A stretch of DNA of 5,560 nt, from the NCBI GenBank assembly GCA_023258655.1, contig JALQWO010000113.1:1-5560 (forward strand), written 5' to 3'. This DNA comes from Bacteroidia bacterium (GTDB taxonomy: Bacteria > Bacteroidota > Bacteroidia > NS11-12g > UBA955). Position numbers and translations under genes: made by a program. The notes under the pieces were generated by a model. The model was not told the origin of the DNA. It searched no databases and saw nothing but the letters and a program-made list of their open reading frames with translations. Positions 1 through 5,560 of this stretch are shown here, piece after piece; position 1 is the first letter of the stretch; every line of letters starts with the position of its first letter.

Positions 1-790
1 GGGTAAGGGTTAAAAATCCTGTGTTACGATCAATACTCAAGGTTGGATTTCCATCTATTTGCATCGTATCACGGTAGCCTGCGCCCCATGAAATCTGTGA
101 AAACGGGGGTTGCTGCAAATCACCATTGGCACCTTGGTCGGGTCTTGGCATCGAGGAAGTACCACCCGTAAATGGTCTGTAGAGTTCGTAGACCAAACTA
201 TCCCCGTCGTCATCTATGGCACTGTGGTCAAATTTCAAGGGCGTATTGGTACACAAGAAGTTGGGCGGAATCTCTTTAAACACCGCAGAATTGTTTTCTT
301 TTTTGTTGAAAAGTGTTCGAGAATCTGGAATGAAGGTCCAATAGTTCGCCCCGGTTCCCCCTGGATCTACCAGGTTTGAAATGGTTCCGTTTCGGCAGCA
401 ACGCTGAAACGAAATGTAGTACCCCCCGGTAATGGGAGGCAAGGTAAATGTTGCCTCATACCAATATTGGTCCACACAGGCATTGGGAGCTTTTACTATG
501 CAGTTATAATTGGTTTTTACTACGCGCTTTGGTCCTTGTCGACTGATCAGTTTGGGGTAACCGCCAACCATGTTTCTTGTTTGACCATTAAATACCCCGA
601 TATATGCCGTTGCATCCGAAGAGATGGCCTGGGGATTTCCATTTTGGCAATCGATGTACAAATCCAATCGGATTTTATACTGGTTACTGCCTAAATATTT
701 ATAATTCACTTCACCACCCACAATATGCGTGGCCTCCAACATGAAGACATGCAGAAAGGCAATACACAAAGCAAGGGTTCGGCGCTTCAT
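1..790 (-). CDS. Large secreted surface protein, N-terminal part (gliding-motility/PKD type, probable T9SS cargo), partial
   Basis: The frame is open from an ATG at 790 to the left edge, giving 263 residues with no stop; the C-terminus is outside the window. Residues 1-20 look like a signal peptide: MKRR, then a hydrophobic stretch, with likely cleavage after Ala20. The mature part opens with THIVGGEVNY (21-30), followed by LDLYIDCQNG (42-51), an RCCRNGTISN segment (130-139), an acidic DDDGDSLVYE stretch (193-202) and NPTLSIDRNTGFLT (248-261). I recognise this order from the N-termini of very large Bacteroidota secreted proteins that often carry PKD or Ig-like repeats and end in a gliding-motility-associated or type IX sorting domain. 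That ending is inferred here, not seen. Six cysteines lie in the mature part. The protein probably acts at the cell surface or outside the cell; its ligand is unknown. No Shine-Dalgarno sequence precedes the ATG. An 82-bp gap separates it from the upstream phosphoribosyltransferase gene, so it probably has its own promoter. Confidence 0.85.
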   Translation of the reverse strand, partial: MKRRTLALCIAFLHVFMLEATHIVGGEVNYKYLGSNQYKIRLDLYIDCQNGNPQAISSDATAYIGVFNGQTRNMVGGYPKLISRQGPKRVVKTNYNCIVKAPNACVDQYWYEATFTLPPITGGYYISFQRCCRNGTISNLVDPGGTGANYWTFIPDSRTLFNKKENNSAVFKEIPPNFLCTNTPLKFDHSAIDDDGDSLVYELYRPFTGGTSSMPRPDQGANGDLQQPPFSQISWGAGYRDTMQIDGNPTLSIDRNTGFLTLT

Positions 791-795
791 TGATT

Positions 796-838
796 CAAAA
801 ATAACACACAAATGTTGTTGGTTGTTTTCAATTGACAA
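796..838 (-). promoter_or_regulatory. Candidate Bacteroidota-type promoter of the secreted-protein gene
   Basis: Two -7-like motifs lie on the minus strand in the 82-bp gap. TATTTTTG (796-803) matches TAnnTTTG exactly but ends only 5 nt before the ATG at 790. AACATTTG (809-816) lacks the first T but has a TTG exactly 19 nt upstream (836-838), the spacing expected for the -33 element, and would leave a leader of more than 10 nt. The second arrangement is the more plausible. The gap is AT-rich, so chance matches are quite possible. Confidence 0.3.
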
Positions 839-872
839 TCAAATGACGCAAAGTGTGGTATATTTCAATAAC

Positions 873-1370
873 TTAAATGAGGTACAACTGCAAATCACCT
901 GGATTTTCGTTATTAAAGAATACGTGTTCTTGGAGCGTTGTTGCAATCGAAACTCCCACAAAATCCGCTTTAATGGGATAATTTCTGTGCTCCCTTTCTG
1001 CGAGAAAAGCAGTCCTGATGGTATCAAATCCATGTTCGTACAAATCCACCAAAACCTGCATGGCTGTTCCACCTGAATGAATCACGTCATCAATGAGGAT
1101 CACTGGAGTGGTTAAGGCCACCATGTTGGGAACCACGCCTTCCCATCGATAATCGTCGGCTACATGCAAATTACCCAAAGACACCGTGCAATTGGGCAGA
1201 ATGCGGTCTAACTCATGATTTAGTTCCAAGGCGATTGCCATGCCCCGCTCATTGATTGCTACAAAATACAAATCGGTTTCTTCCGAAAACGCTTCAGCGA
1301 TTTCACAGGCCATTCGTTGAAAAATCAAACGGATTTCGGGGTGCGATTTCAGTGCAGTTCGGGTAGACAT
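873..1370 (-). CDS. PyrR-like type I phosphoribosyltransferase family protein
   Basis: This is a 165-residue protein of the type I phosphoribosyltransferase fold, which transfers a phosphoribosyl group from PRPP, usually to a nucleobase. The PRPP-binding signature VILIDDVIHSGGT is at residues 90-102: two acidic residues followed by a small-residue loop. FVAINERGMAIA (36-47) fits the early PRPP-loop region, and YPIKADFVGVSIATTLQEHV (131-150) matches the C-terminal region of PyrR-like proteins common in Bacteroidota. Substrate and true role are unknown: uracil phosphoribosyltransferase or pyr attenuation are homology guesses, and no pyrimidine genes are nearby. I chose the ATG at 1370 because it gives a normal N-terminus for the family. 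The frame stays open to a TTG at 1403, directly after the hscB stop, which would add 11 residues. Neither start has a clear ribosome binding site. It is probably the last gene of the rseP-hscB unit. Confidence 0.8.
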   Translation of the reverse strand: MSTRTALKSHPEIRLIFQRMACEIAEAFSEETDLYFVAINERGMAIALELNHELDRILPNCTVSLGNLHVADDYRWEGVVPNMVALTTPVILIDDVIHSGGTAMQVLVDLYEHGFDTIRTAFLAEREHRNYPIKADFVGVSIATTLQEHVFFNNENPGDLQLYLI

Positions 1371-1403
1371 ATCGGTTGATAGGGTAAAATTAGGGGCTCC
1401 CAA

Positions 1404-1892
1404 TCAAATCTCCACGATTCCGTCGAAATTTTTCCGCAATCGACCAATGTATTTACTTTTTTGGTACCATTCACTCAATGCCCGGATGTTTGGATTCTCC
1501 TGGGATTGAAACCCAACAAATTCTTGATTTAAGGCATGGAGATACTGATTTAATTGCGATTCCACTTGCGACATTTCGGCCACATTCCCCCGATCCATCT
1601 CCTCGATGGCATCGCTCAAATCCATCATCTCCATCAAAAAAACTTTGGGCAATGTGTTTATCACGTCCGGATTTTCACCCAAACAATCGATGTAAGCTTT
1701 TACCAATGACAAGGGGTTGCACAGTATCTTGTAATTCGCATTCGCTTGTTCTGAAATGGCGTTGGCGTCCGTATCCCCTGCTACCAAATCGGGATGAGAA
1801 CCTCGTTGGAGATCCAAATACAATTTCCTCAACAACTTTGCATCGATGTTGAGACTGGGCGTCAATCCAAAGAATGCAAACGGATTTTTCAT
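1404..1892 (-). CDS. hscB: Fe-S cluster assembly co-chaperone HscB (J-domain protein)
   Basis: This is a 162-residue cytoplasmic J-protein. The N-terminal J domain (about residues 3-70) opens with NPFAFFGLTPSLNID and holds the essential HPD tripeptide at 33-35, which stimulates the ATPase of a partner Hsp70 (HscA or DnaK). The C-terminal part (about 80-158), including VFLMEMMDLSDAIEEMD, fits the HscB helical-bundle domain that binds the scaffold protein IscU. The length is close to the E. coli protein (171). The frame stays open upstream to 1928, but those 12 extra codons would overlap rseP; the ATG at 1892 gives the normal family N-terminus and lies 2 bp past the rseP stop. There is no Shine-Dalgarno motif, so translation may be coupled to rseP. 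No hscA, iscU, fdx or suf gene is in the window, so its partners must be encoded elsewhere. Confidence 0.9.
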   Translation of the reverse strand: MKNPFAFFGLTPSLNIDAKLLRKLYLDLQRGSHPDLVAGDTDANAISEQANANYKILCNPLSLVKAYIDCLGENPDVINTLPKVFLMEMMDLSDAIEEMDRGNVAEMSQVESQLNQYLHALNQEFVGFQSQENPNIRALSEWYQKSKYIGRLRKNFDGIVEI

Positions 1893-1894
1893 TG

Positions 1895-3292
1895 TTAAAT
1901 ACCCAAAGCGCGGGCGATATCCACCCAAAATGTGAAGGCTACCAACGACAAGAGGAACACCATGCCTATGATTTGACCTACATACAACACTTTGTCCGAC
2001 ACAGGTCTACGAGCAATAATCTCATACAACAAGAACATCACATGACCACCATCCAAAGCCGGTATGGGCAAGATATTCATCAAAGCCAAAACCAAACTCA
2101 ACATCGCGGTCAAGGTCCAAAAATTCAGCCAATTCCAAGTGCTACCAAACATTTGGGCTATCCCCACAGGACCGGCCAATGATTTTGTGGGATCTGATTT
2201 ACCCGTGGCAACGTTTCCGAGGGCTTTTGCATTGGCGCCAATCAGTCCGAATGACCTACTCACACCCAAATTGATGCTTTTACCGAGTCCATATTTGATG
2301 ACCTTTTCCTTGTACTCAAATCCAAAGAAAGCGGGCTGAAATCCCAAGGTGGCATCCTCGCCAATTTCGGCTTTTAGCACACTCACTTTTTTGTTGCTAT
2401 CTACCACTTCCACCTTCACCGTTTCTCCTGCATATTTTGCCAACAATTCTTTGAATTCAAAGAATGAAAGTACCCTTTCCCCATTCACGGAATTGATCAT
2501 GTCACCCGCTTCCAAACCCGCTTTTTCGGCATGACTTCCACCCATCACTTTTCCTATCTTGAACATCATTCTGGGCGCGAAGAAGGGCATATCTGATTTG
2601 GCCCCCAACAACTCATCAAAATTCTTTGGCATCACCAAAGTGGTATCATAAAATTGATGGGTCGTACTCACTGTGCTATTTGCGCTATCGATTGAGACCA
2701 TTGCCTTGGCTCTTCTTACCTTGATCTCCTTGTGATCCGCCGTCAGGAAAGTAGGATCGCCAAATTGGGCATCCAAATTGTCCACAGCTACGCCATTGAT
2801 AGCCAAAATTTGATCACCTGTTTGAAAACCTACCGATCTCGCAACTGGTCCTGCATAGATCCCCCCTTGCTGGTTCACCACAGGCTGTGGCACGTATTTT
2901 TCACCTTGAGAATAGGTCAGCAACACCATGATTACAATCCCTAGAATGAGGTTAACGGTAACCCCGCCGATCATCACGATCAATCGCTGCCAAGCGGGTT
3001 TGCTGCGAAATTCCCAATCTTGGGGTTCAGACTTAAGTTGTTCGGTATCCAAACTCTCATCCACCATTCCGGCAATCTTCACATATCCGCCCAAGGGCAA
3101 CCAACCGATGCCATATTCTGTATCTCCTTTTTTGAAACTAAACAGCTTAAAGTTCCACGCATCAAAAAACAAAAAGAACTTCTCAATGCGAATACCAAAG
3201 GCACGGGCTGCCCAGTAATGTCCAAACTCGTGCAGTGTAATAAGAATCGATAATGCCAAAATGAATTGGAGCGCGGTAATAAGGGTATCCAT
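1895..3292 (-). CDS. rseP: RseP-type site-2 intramembrane zinc metalloprotease
   Basis: This is a 465-residue inner-membrane protease that cuts membrane-spanning substrates within the bilayer, classically anti-sigma factors during regulated intramembrane proteolysis, and in some bacteria leftover signal peptides. The zinc site is complete: HEFGH at 21-25 (ligands His21 and His25, catalytic Glu22) inside the first membrane segment, and NILPIPALDGGH at 406-417 supplying Asp414. GGYVKIAGM (68-76) is the conserved membrane-associated hairpin. Other membrane segments lie at about 103-126, 390-410 and 437-458. Two PDZ-like regions sit in the periplasmic part, about 135-215 (with AGPVARSVGFQTGDQILAINGV at its core) and 237-305 (SHAEKAGLEAGDMINSVNGE). 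The second is the clearer match. The ATG at 3292 places the first helix correctly. No Shine-Dalgarno motif is present. Its substrate is not shown by the neighbours, as no sigma or anti-sigma gene is present. Confidence 0.95.
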   Translation of the reverse strand: MDTLITALQFILALSILITLHEFGHYWAARAFGIRIEKFFLFFDAWNFKLFSFKKGDTEYGIGWLPLGGYVKIAGMVDESLDTEQLKSEPQDWEFRSKPAWQRLIVMIGGVTVNLILGIVIMVLLTYSQGEKYVPQPVVNQQGGIYAGPVARSVGFQTGDQILAINGVAVDNLDAQFGDPTFLTADHKEIKVRRAKAMVSIDSANSTVSTTHQFYDTTLVMPKNFDELLGAKSDMPFFAPRMMFKIGKVMGGSHAEKAGLEAGDMINSVNGERVLSFFEFKELLAKYAGETVKVEVVDSNKKVSVLKAEIGEDATLGFQPAFFGFEYKEKVIKYGLGKSINLGVSRSFGLIGANAKALGNVATGKSDPTKSLAGPVGIAQMFGSTWNWLNFWTLTAMLSLVLALMNILPIPALDGGHVMFLLYEIIARRPVSDKVLYVGQIIGMVFLLSLVAFTFWVDIARALGI

Positions 3293-3303
3293 GTTTGAAA
3301 ATA

Positions 3304-3311
3304 CAAAGATA
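3304..3311 (-). promoter_or_regulatory. Candidate -7 element upstream of rseP
   Basis: The minus strand reads TATCTTTG, an exact match to the Bacteroidota -7 consensus TAnnTTTG, ending 11 nt before the rseP ATG. No TTG is seen at the expected -33 spacing of about 19-20 nt. If used, the transcript would begin only a few bases before the start codon. It could also be a chance match. Confidence 0.3.
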
Positions 3312-3321
3312 GTTCAAACCT

Positions 3322-3356
3322 TTGGGCCTATGGTGGAAATTCGCGGAAAGGCCCAA
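3322..3356 (-). terminator. Inverted repeat after the GNAT gene, possible terminator
   Basis: Perfect 8-bp arms TTGGGCCT (3322-3329) and AGGCCCAA (3349-3356) are separated by 19 nt and begin 1 bp after the GNAT stop codon on the minus strand. The stem is GC-rich, but no run of T follows it in the transcription direction (AGGTTTGAAC), so it is not a classic intrinsic terminator. It could instead be an operator or a processing hairpin. Confidence 0.3.
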
Positions 3357-3357
3357 T

Positions 3358-3813
3358 TCAATCTATCAATGACTTTCGCATCGCGTGATGCGGAATTCCC
3401 ACTTCCTCAAAACCCTCTCCAACAATATCGTATCCCAATGATAAATAAAAAGATAAGGCGGAATCTCTCGCGTGCAGGATGATTTCTTTTGTCTCCTGAC
3501 CTATCGCGATGCGCTCTGCGAGTGCCACCAATTTCGCCCCGATGCCAACACGTTGACAATGGGGATCAACGGCAACCTGACGCATTTTCATGCTTCCCCC
3601 GTTTTTTGTGAGAATCATGCAGCCTACTACCCAATCACCTTTTTTCGCAACAAGATGAAAATCTTGCAATTCCTGGGAGAAAATGGATGGGTCAAACACC
3701 AATCCCAAAGGCTTTCTGAGGACCTCGTGTCTTAAGGCAACTGATTGAGTGTAGTCGATACTACCCCATTGTGTTACGTCAACAACCAGGTCCAATTCAG
3801 CCATTTGTACCAT
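3358..3813 (-). CDS. GNAT family N-acetyltransferase
   Basis: This is a 151-residue single-domain cytoplasmic GNAT protein, expected to move an acetyl group from acetyl-CoA to an amine. MRQVAVDPHCQRVGIGAKLV (77-96) covers strand beta-4 and the pyrophosphate-binding turn, with the Q/RxxGxG motif as QRVGIG at 87-92. FYLSLGYDIVGEGFEEVGIP (122-141) is the usual C-terminal segment. The N-terminal ALRHEVLRKPLGLVF (26-40) is shared by a subgroup of small uncharacterised GNATs. The substrate cannot be told from sequence. The ATG at 3813 directly abuts the maeB stop (TAA then ATG) and has AGGAG 6 nt upstream; a second ATG at 3804 is less well placed. The gene is very likely co-transcribed with maeB. 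Confidence 0.88.
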   Translation of the reverse strand: MVQMAELDLVVDVTQWGSIDYTQSVALRHEVLRKPLGLVFDPSIFSQELQDFHLVAKKGDWVVGCMILTKNGGSMKMRQVAVDPHCQRVGIGAKLVALAERIAIGQETKEIILHARDSALSFYLSLGYDIVGEGFEEVGIPHHAMRKSLID

Positions 3814-5560
3814 TTATTTCTCCTGTGCTTCCGCCACGGCCAAAGCAACCATGTTCACAATTTCTCGCACCGATGAACTGTGATGGAGAATATGGACTGA
3901 TTTTTTGAATCCCAACAGAACCGGCCCAATGGCGTCCATGCTGCCCATGCTTCTCATGATTTGATATACGGCATTGCCCGAACTCAAACCACTGAATATA
4001 AATACATTGGCAGATTTATCACCCAACTTATTGAATGGAAATCGCTTGTGGCGCAATTCGCCATCGATGGCATAAACCGGTTGCATTTCCCCTTCCACTA
4101 TGATTTCTGGTCGGTCCGCATGTAATCGCTTCACCACATTTTGCATCATTTTGGGGTATTTCCCGTCCGAACTCCCAAAATTGGAGTAGGAAATCAATGC
4201 TATACGGGGTTCAATTTGGAATGAACGCACGCGGTCATTCACCAAATTCACCATGTCGTAAACGGTATCTTCATCCATGTTGATGTTTACCGTGGTATCG
4301 GCGAAAAAAACAGGACCTGTCTTGGTCATCATGATGTGCATACCTGCCACCCTGTGGGTTTCTTCAACCATTCCAATCACGTCCAAGGCGGGTTTCAACG
4401 CGATGGGATAATTCCGGGTTAACCCACTGATAAAGGCATCGGCATCACCCATTTCAACCATCATTGAACCATAATAATTGCGATTGCGCATTTGATACTC
4501 TGCCTCAAAGCATGTGAGGCCTTTTCTTCCTCGTTTGTCAAACAAATTTGCGCCAAACACCTTGAGTTTTTCCTCTTGTTTTCGCGGATCAATCATCTGC
4601 ACTCCTGGAATGTCGATGTTATTCTCATCCATCATTTTTTGAATGGCATCGGGATTTCCTAGCAAAATGGGTTCACAAATGCCGTCTCTTTTGGCAATTT
4701 CAGCTGCGCGAAGTATCCGAATGTGATCAGCTTCGGCAAACACAACGCGTTTGGGCGCTGTTTTCGCTTTGGTCATCAAGCGATTTACGAAGTCGTTATC
4801 GATGCCCAATCGCTTACGCAATTGCGTGTTGTAGGCTTCCCAATCAGTGATGGGTTGTCGGGCAACGCCACTATCCATGGCTGCTTTGGCTACTGCTGGC
4901 GCAACCGTAGTGAGCAAACGTGGATCCATGGGCTTGGGGATGATATAATTTGGACCAAAACTCAAGTTCCTTTCATTGTAAGCCATCATGACACTTTCGG
5001 GCACGGGTTCCTTGGCCAAATCCGCGATGGCATGCACCGCTGCGATTTTCATCGCTTCATTGATGGCTGTTGAGCGAACATCCAAGGCACCCCGGAAAAT
5101 GAAGGGGAATCCCAATACATTATTTACCTGATTAGGAAAGTCGGATCTGCCGGTAGCCATGATAAGGTCGGGCCGAGTAGCCACAGCCAAATTATAATCA
5201 ATTTCTGGTGTGGGATTGGCCATGGCGAACACAATGGGCTTATCGGCCATAGACAAAATCATCTCGGGCGTTAAAATGTTTCCTTTGCTGAGTCCCACAA
5301 ACACTTCGGCCCCTACCAGTGCTTCTTCCAGGGTATTCAAATTGCGGCTGGTGGCAAACTGTTGCTTGTATTTATCCAAATCAGTGCGATCATTGCGCAA
5401 CACCCCTTTAGAATCCAACATAATGATGTTATCCTTGTTGGCGCCGAGCGACACAAACAATTTGGTACATGCAATGGCTGATGCACCTGCGCCATTCACC
5501 ACAATCTTTACATCGCTGAGGTTTTTCTCCACCAATCGGAGTGCATTGATCAAACCTGCG
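3814..5560 (-). CDS. maeB: NADP-dependent malic enzyme MaeB, C-terminal part, 5' end missing
   Basis: The reading frame runs through the right edge, so the N-terminus (roughly 175-180 residues, judged from the usual length near 755) is outside. The first TTG at 5553 is an internal leucine codon, not a start. Counting from that codon, the NAD(P)-binding Rossmann domain has VNGAGASA at 19-26, ANPTPE at 112-117, TGRSDFPNQVNN at 134-145 and PKPMDPRL at 206-213. A phosphotransacetylase-like domain follows from about 266 (PKRVVFAEADHIRILRAAEI) to the end. The enzyme decarboxylates malate to pyruvate with reduction of NADP, giving NADPH and linking the TCA cycle to pyruvate. In studied MaeB proteins the C-terminal domain is not catalytic and mediates oligomerisation and acetyl-CoA inhibition. 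Here the DLSRG region of true phosphotransacetylases reads LHHSS (556-560), which fits loss of that activity. Cofactor choice is inferred from the family. It is followed without a gap by the GNAT gene. Confidence 0.93.
   Translation of the reverse strand, partial: AGLINALRLVEKNLSDVKIVVNGAGASAIACTKLFVSLGANKDNIIMLDSKGVLRNDRTDLDKYKQQFATSRNLNTLEEALVGAEVFVGLSKGNILTPEMILSMADKPIVFAMANPTPEIDYNLAVATRPDLIMATGRSDFPNQVNNVLGFPFIFRGALDVRSTAINEAMKIAAVHAIADLAKEPVPESVMMAYNERNLSFGPNYIIPKPMDPRLLTTVAPAVAKAAMDSGVARQPITDWEAYNTQLRKRLGIDNDFVNRLMTKAKTAPKRVVFAEADHIRILRAAEIAKRDGICEPILLGNPDAIQKMMDENNIDIPGVQMIDPRKQEEKLKVFGANLFDKRGRKGLTCFEAEYQMRNRNYYGSMMVEMGDADAFISGLTRNYPIALKPALDVIGMVEETHRVAGMHIMMTKTGPVFFADTTVNINMDEDTVYDMVNLVNDRVRSFQIEPRIALISYSNFGSSDGKYPKMMQNVVKRLHADRPEIIVEGEMQPVYAIDGELRHKRFPFNKLGDKSANVFIFSGLSSGNAVYQIMRSMGSMDAIGPVLLGFKKSVHILHHSSSVREIVNMVALAVAEAQEK
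3820..3824 (-). promoter_or_regulatory. Shine-Dalgarno-like AGGAG for the GNAT gene
   Basis: AGGAG lies within the last codons of maeB, 6 nt before the ATG at 3813, and supports that start over the ATG at 3804. None of the other starts visible in the window has a comparable motif. As it is also coding sequence of maeB, chance is possible. Confidence 0.45.

Noticed and set aside
110..694. Plus-strand open frames at 110-379 and 467-694
   Set aside because: They are antisense to the secreted-protein frame, which is open without a stop over all 790 bases and has clear family motifs. The plus-strand translations show no recognisable domain.
729..1076. Plus-strand 115-codon frame crossing the 82-bp gap, and a minus-strand frame at 839-1072
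   Set aside because: Both overlap the phosphoribosyltransferase gene in other frames. Neither has a recognisable motif or a good start context.
1478..1852. Plus-strand 124-codon frame opposite hscB
   Set aside because: It is rich in Pro, Ser and Arg as expected for an antisense shadow, and the HscB frame opposite has the HPD motif and correct family length.
1893..1928. Twelve-codon N-terminal extension of HscB
   Set aside because: It would overlap the end of rseP, and the sequence before MKNPFAFFGL does not belong to the HscB family.
4502..4520. Inverted repeat GCCTCA-N7-TGAGGC
   Set aside because: It lies well inside maeB in conserved coding sequence with only a 6-bp stem and no T-tract, so it is probably chance.
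5551..5553. TTG as the start codon of maeB
   Set aside because: The upstream codons continue in frame (Ala-Gly before Leu-Ile-Asn-Ala) to the window edge, and the N-terminal malic domain would be missing. The gene is truncated by the edge.
1..5560. CRISPR array, insertion sequence, tRNA, rRNA, riboswitch or attachment site
   Set aside because: No spaced direct repeats, transposase-like frame, terminal inverted repeats or RNA-gene features were seen. Coding sequence fills almost the whole window, with gaps of only 65 and 82 bp plus very short junctions.

Overview
The window looks like a chromosomal segment of a Bacteroidota bacterium. The evidence is an unlisted partial gene at the left edge that carries the N-terminus of a very large secreted protein type typical of this phylum, Bacteroidota-style -7 promoter motifs (TAnnTTTG), and Shine-Dalgarno-like sequences missing in front of most genes. 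No phage, IS element, CRISPR array, tRNA or rRNA was seen. Every supported gene lies on the minus strand, so transcription runs from high to low coordinates.

Layout in the direction of transcription: (1) the C-terminal three quarters of a MaeB-type NADP-dependent malic enzyme (Rossmann domain plus phosphotransacetylase-like domain), cut by the right edge; (2) a GNAT acetyltransferase whose ATG directly follows the maeB stop codon; (3) a 65-bp gap with an 8-bp perfect inverted repeat and a candidate -7 element; (4) the RseP/site-2-type intramembrane metalloprotease; (5) the Fe-S co-chaperone HscB, starting 2 bp after rseP; (6) a PyrR-like type I phosphoribosyltransferase, starting 0 or 33 bp after hscB; (7) an 82-bp gap with candidate promoter motifs; (8) the N-terminal 263 residues of a secreted, probably type IX-secreted, gliding-motility/PKD-type protein that runs off the left edge.

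There are probably three transcription units: maeB-GNAT, rseP-hscB-phosphoribosyltransferase, and the large secreted protein. The first joins central carbon metabolism (malate to pyruvate) with an acetyl-CoA-using enzyme of unknown substrate. The second joins envelope proteolysis, Fe-S maturation and a nucleotide-type transferase with no obvious pathway link. The third starts a surface protein.

Most of the content is ordinary housekeeping. I found no clear evidence of a new system. The points most worth checking are the unfinished surface protein, the tight rseP-hscB-phosphoribosyltransferase cluster, the orphan phosphoribosyltransferase, and two promoter-like motifs placed so close to start codons that leaders would be very short.
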